Assembly: GCA_031385445.1 (NCBI GenBank)
Contig: JANNBM010000013.1
Location: 4,265-68,264 of the forward strand
Length of the DNA: 64,000 nucleotides
Reading direction: 5' to 3'
Source: CAIYZT01 sp031385445
GTDB taxonomy: Bacteria; Pseudomonadota; Alphaproteobacteria; Rhodobacterales; Rhodobacteraceae
Both the position numbers and the translations under genes were made by a program. The notes below the pieces were generated by a model that saw only the letters and a list, made by a program, of their open reading frames with translations, was not told the DNA's origin and searched no databases. Each line of letters begins with the position of its first letter. Position 1 is the stretch's first letter. Below are positions 61,651 through 64,000 of the stretch, one piece after another.

Positions 61651-62351
61651 CTCTGAAAATCGGTGTCCCCTCCAAAGGCCGCTTGATGGAGCAAACTTTT
61701 GAATGGTTCGGCGCACGCGCTATCACTATGCGCCAAACCGGGGCAGAACGGGAATATGCGGGCGCGGTCGATGGCATAAAGAATATCGAACTGGTGCTGC
61801 TGTCGGCGGGCGAAATTCCCCGCGAACTGGCGGCAGGGCGCATTCACCTTGGCGTCACCGGGTCCGACCTTGTGCGCGACCGCTTGGTCGATTGGCAGAC
61901 ACAAGTGGCCGAATTGGCCCTGCTGGGTTTCGGCCAAGCCGATCTGATCATCGCTGTGCCCGCCTGTTGGATTGATGTCGATAGCCTGGATGATCTGGAT
62001 GCCGCCGCCGCCGCATTCCGTGCCTCCCACGGCTTCCGCCTGCGCATTGCCACCAAATATCACCGCCTCGTGCGCGATTTTCTAACCGCGCAGGGCGTGG
62101 CCGATTACCAACTGGTTGATAGCCAAGGGGCGACAGAAGGCACAGTCAAAAACCTTACGGCAGAGGCGATTGCCGACATTACGTCCAGCGGGGCGACCTT
62201 GCGGGATAACCACCTGAAAATATTGGGCGGGTCGGTGATCCACCAAAGCCAAGCGGTGCTGTATGCGGCAAGGGCAGCAGATTGGGGGCCGCTAAATACC
62301 AAGACGCTGGAAAAACTGGCCGCCCTTCTGGCCTTTGGTTTGCCGTTCTAA
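61647..62351 (+). CDS. hisG: ATP phosphoribosyltransferase catalytic subunit HisG, short form
   Basis: This 234-residue enzyme joins ATP and PRPP, committing to histidine synthesis. GVPSKGRLMEQTFEWF starts the protein, GVTGSDLVRDRL lies near residue 70, and LVDSQGATEGTVKNL, the PRPP-binding loop region, near 155-170. The C-terminal regulatory domain of long HisG is absent, matching the presence of HisZ. It overlaps hisZ by four bases and ends the operon. Confidence 0.95.
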   Translation: MTLKIGVPSKGRLMEQTFEWFGARAITMRQTGAEREYAGAVDGIKNIELVLLSAGEIPRELAAGRIHLGVTGSDLVRDRLVDWQTQVAELALLGFGQADLIIAVPACWIDVDSLDDLDAAAAAFRASHGFRLRIATKYHRLVRDFLTAQGVADYQLVDSQGATEGTVKNLTAEAIADITSSGATLRDNHLKILGGSVIHQSQAVLYAARAADWGPLNTKTLEKLAALLAFGLPF

Positions 62352-62434
62352 CGCCTTTGTGATGAAGCGCGGGGCTTGGCGCGGCAGGTGTGCCGATGTT
62401 AAGCTTTTCCCAACGAAACTTTTGGGATCACACT

Positions 62435-62782
62435 ATGATAAATCTTCGAATTGCTGCCGCTGCTCTGGCCTTCGTCGCCCCCGCATTCGCGCAGGATATG
62501 GCCACAGCCGACGCAATCACCGCCGCCATTTCTGGCAACACCGTTCAGGGATCAATGATATCCTCGGGGGCTTACACCGAATTTTACGGGTCGGATGGCG
62601 TGATCAAGGGCAAGGATTATGCTGGCAAATGGACCGTCGACGTCGACAAAATGTGCTTTGACTACGGCGAGGCTGTGACCTGCTACGGCGTTCGCATCGC
62701 GGGCGATCAGGTCACTTGGGTTGCAGACGGCAAAGATGACGGCACGGGCACCATCGTGGCGGGCAACCCGAACGACTTTTGA
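62435..62782 (+). CDS. Small secreted protein of unknown function
   Basis: This 115-residue protein has a signal peptide (MINLRIAAAALAFVAPAFA, cut before QDMATA). The mature part has ITAAISGNTVQGSM, YTEFYGSDGVIKGKDYAGKW, and two Cys in DKMCFDYGEAVTCYGVRI that may form a disulfide. The pattern of short beta strands suggests a small beta-sandwich or barrel. I do not recognise a named domain. It lies 83 bp after hisG, and the start codon has only a weak ribosome binding site. Confidence 0.7.
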   Translation: MINLRIAAAALAFVAPAFAQDMATADAITAAISGNTVQGSMISSGAYTEFYGSDGVIKGKDYAGKWTVDVDKMCFDYGEAVTCYGVRIAGDQVTWVADGKDDGTGTIVAGNPNDF

Positions 62783-62795
62783 AGCCTGACGCGGC

Positions 62796-63227
62796 TTACC
62801 GCAAGCCGATATCCGCCAAAGCGCGAGCCAGTTCGGGCGGCAGTGTGTCTTCTTTCGCCCGGCCTTTCGGCAAATCGCGCGGCGATTCCGCCGGTTCCAG
62901 ATAGCGCCAGCCCTGAAACGGGCGGCGCGGTGCGGGTTCGGTGCGAAGAATTGCCTGGTCCAGCACCAGCCCACAGCGGCGAATTCCATCGACGCCAAAC
63001 ACTTCTTCCAGCCGCAGTATGCGTTGGCGGGCCAAAACCACACCCTTGATCACCCAATAAAGCGACCCTCCCGCCGTTACCTCTGCCTCGCGCTTAGGCC
63101 ACATTCGGGTGACATGCACTGCCGTGCCCGCAGGCCAACGGGCGCGTTGGCTTAGTTGCCATTCGGTCAGGTCTTCGACCGACTCTGCGCCAACGCATAG
63201 CTTCAGAATATTGATGAACTCTGCCAC
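62796..63227 (-). CDS. DUF1489 family protein
   Basis: This 143-residue cytoplasmic protein of the DUF1489 family has NILKLCVGAESVEDLTEWQ at the N-terminus, then VHVTRMWPKREAEVTAGGSLYWVIKGV, ARQRILRLEEV and PRRPFQGWRYLEPAESPRDL, all typical of the family. The start is a GTG at 63227 with GGGGGAATC directly upstream; the frame is open further up but without ribosome binding sites. Function is unknown; the family is largely limited to alphaproteobacteria. It is divergent from nrdJ. Confidence 0.87.
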   Translation of the reverse strand: MAEFINILKLCVGAESVEDLTEWQLSQRARWPAGTAVHVTRMWPKREAEVTAGGSLYWVIKGVVLARQRILRLEEVFGVDGIRRCGLVLDQAILRTEPAPRRPFQGWRYLEPAESPRDLPKGRAKEDTLPPELARALADIGLR

Positions 63228-63284
63228 GATTCCCCCGGCACTGTTGACTGTAGATATTAGCCCCGCCTGCGGCAAAGACAACGT

Positions 63285-63312
63285 TTGACACCGCTGTTCA
63301 GGGGCGTATCTT
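63285..63312 (+). promoter_or_regulatory. Promoter of the class II ribonucleotide reductase gene
   Basis: TTGACA at 63285-63290 and TATCTT at 63307-63312 are 16 bases apart, a good sigma-70 match. An imperfect dyad, CTTGTGTGG and CCCACAAG, at about 63309-63339 lies over the start of transcription. Its CACAA half-sites recall NrdR boxes, but the spacing is not standard. Confidence 0.6.
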
Positions 63313-63355
63313 GTGTGGTCTGCCAAATGATCCCACAAGCCCAAGGATTCTGCTG

Positions 63356-64000
63356 ATGAAGCATTTCTCTGCCGCCATTGCCGAGCAAATCTGGGATATG
63401 AAATATCGCCTGAAATCCGCAGACGGAACGCCGATAGATGCAAGCGTCGAAGACAGCTGGCAGCGTATCGCAATGGCTTTGGCCGCACCCGAATCTGACC
63501 CCGCACATTGGGAGCCCCGGTTTTACAAAGCGCTTGAAGGCTTCAAATACCTGCCCGCAGGACGCATCACGGCGGGCGCCGGCACCGGGCGGTCTGTCAC
63601 GCTGTTTAACTGCTTTGTAATGGGCACTGTGCCCGACAATATGGCGGGTATTTTCGAGGGGCTGAAAGAGGCCGCTTTGACCATGCAGCAGGGCGGCGGC
63701 ATCGGCTATGACTTCTCAACCATCCGTCCGAAGGGGGCAGAAGTAAAAGGCGTTGCCGCCGACGCCTCTGGCCCCCTAAGCTTCATGGATGTCTGGGATG
63801 CCATGTGCCGCACCATCATGTCGGCTGGGTCACGCCGGGGTGCGATGATGGCTACCATGCGCTGCGATCATCCTGATATCGAAGGCTTTATCGAGGCGAA
63901 GCGCGACCCCGCCCGCCTGCGCATGTTCAACCTTTCGGTGCTGATCACAGACCCCTTCATGGCGGCGGTGAAGGATGATGGGCCGTGGGAATTGGTCTTT
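63356..64000 (+). CDS. nrdJ: Adenosylcobalamin-dependent ribonucleotide reductase (class II), N-terminal part
   Basis: The gene runs off the right edge after 215 codons. The fragment has the large-subunit N-terminus EDSWQRIAMALAAPESDPAHW and KYLPAGRITAGAGTGR, VTLFNCFVMGTVPDN with the active-site Cys of the NCF motif, EALTMQQGGGIGYDFS-like and MDVWDAMCRTIMSAGSRRGAMM segments. These fit class II B12-dependent reductase, which makes deoxyribonucleotides with or without oxygen. AAGGA precedes the ATG at 63356. No B12 riboswitch fits in the short gap upstream. Confidence 0.92.
   Translation, partial: MKHFSAAIAEQIWDMKYRLKSADGTPIDASVEDSWQRIAMALAAPESDPAHWEPRFYKALEGFKYLPAGRITAGAGTGRSVTLFNCFVMGTVPDNMAGIFEGLKEAALTMQQGGGIGYDFSTIRPKGAEVKGVAADASGPLSFMDVWDAMCRTIMSAGSRRGAMMATMRCDHPDIEGFIEAKRDPARLRMFNLSVLITDPFMAAVKDDGPWELVF

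Noticed and set aside
63228..63355. Cobalamin riboswitch before the B12-dependent reductase
   Set aside because: Only 128 bp are available, with a good promoter whose start leaves about 40 bases of leader; no B12-box-like sequence is visible.

Overview
The window is a gene-dense, GC-rich stretch of bacterial chromosome with no rRNA, tRNA, insertion sequence, prophage or CRISPR array that I can see. Gene content and order point to an alphaproteobacterium of the Rhodobacteraceae/Roseobacter group. The evidence is an aglEFGAK alpha-glucoside operon with aglR, an xdhABC operon joined to a BMP-type purine/nucleoside ABC transporter, the ycjX-GNAT-ycjF trio, pth-rplY, hisS-hisZ-hisG, a DUF1489 gene, a class II (B12-dependent) ribonucleotide reductase, and an operon-end element of the kind common in roseobacters. 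This assignment is inference from gene content; no marker gene was compared with a database.

Layout. 0-2.1 kb: start of a secreted binding protein, an IclR regulator and a sugar-type ABC ATPase. 2.2-10 kb: alpha-glucoside uptake and hydrolysis (aglK, aglA, aglG, aglF, aglE) with divergent aglR. 10-12.9 kb: fumarylacetoacetase, a metallo-beta-lactamase-fold hydrolase and ribulose-phosphate epimerase. 12.9-17.6 kb: SPOR-domain penicillin-binding protein, HAD phosphatase, clpS, an rRNA methyltransferase, and a DUF4864 secreted protein whose ribosome binding site lies inside a perfect hairpin. 17.6-20 kb: a large right-handed beta-helix protein. 20.2-24.5 kb: acetyl-CoA synthetase and a metabolite:H+ symporter with an unusual Ala-rich periplasmic insertion. 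24.5-32.4 kb: truA, ycjX/GNAT/ycjF, pth, rplY, an MFS exporter, galM. 32.4-35.5 kb: zinc uptake (znuA, zur, znuC, znuB) with two Zur boxes. 35.5-36.4 kb: two decayed genes (a RhaM remnant and a frameshifted GNAT). 36.5-39 kb: a dimethylglycine/sarcosine dehydrogenase-like enzyme. 39.1-41.7 kb: the least familiar block, with a secreted GH25 lysozyme lipoprotein, two small membrane proteins and an odd zinc metalloprotease preceded by a 12-bp tandem repeat. 41.7-44.5 kb: DUF938 methyltransferase, amine oxidase, ArsR regulator and an SRPBCC gene with an early stop. 44.5-53.9 kb: purine uptake and xanthine dehydrogenase as one minus-strand operon. 54-57.5 kb: dnaE. 57.6-64 kb: AbrB membrane protein, SlyX, hisSZG, small proteins, DUF1489, and the start of nrdJ.

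Most of the window is ordinary metabolism and housekeeping. The parts worth a second look are the metalloprotease/lysozyme block, the translation-masking hairpin before DUF4864, the altered AglF and MHS transporters, the His-rich tail on ZnuC, several freshly broken genes (frameshift, nonsense, missing stop), an atypical patch inside hisS, and two families of repeated intergenic palindromes.
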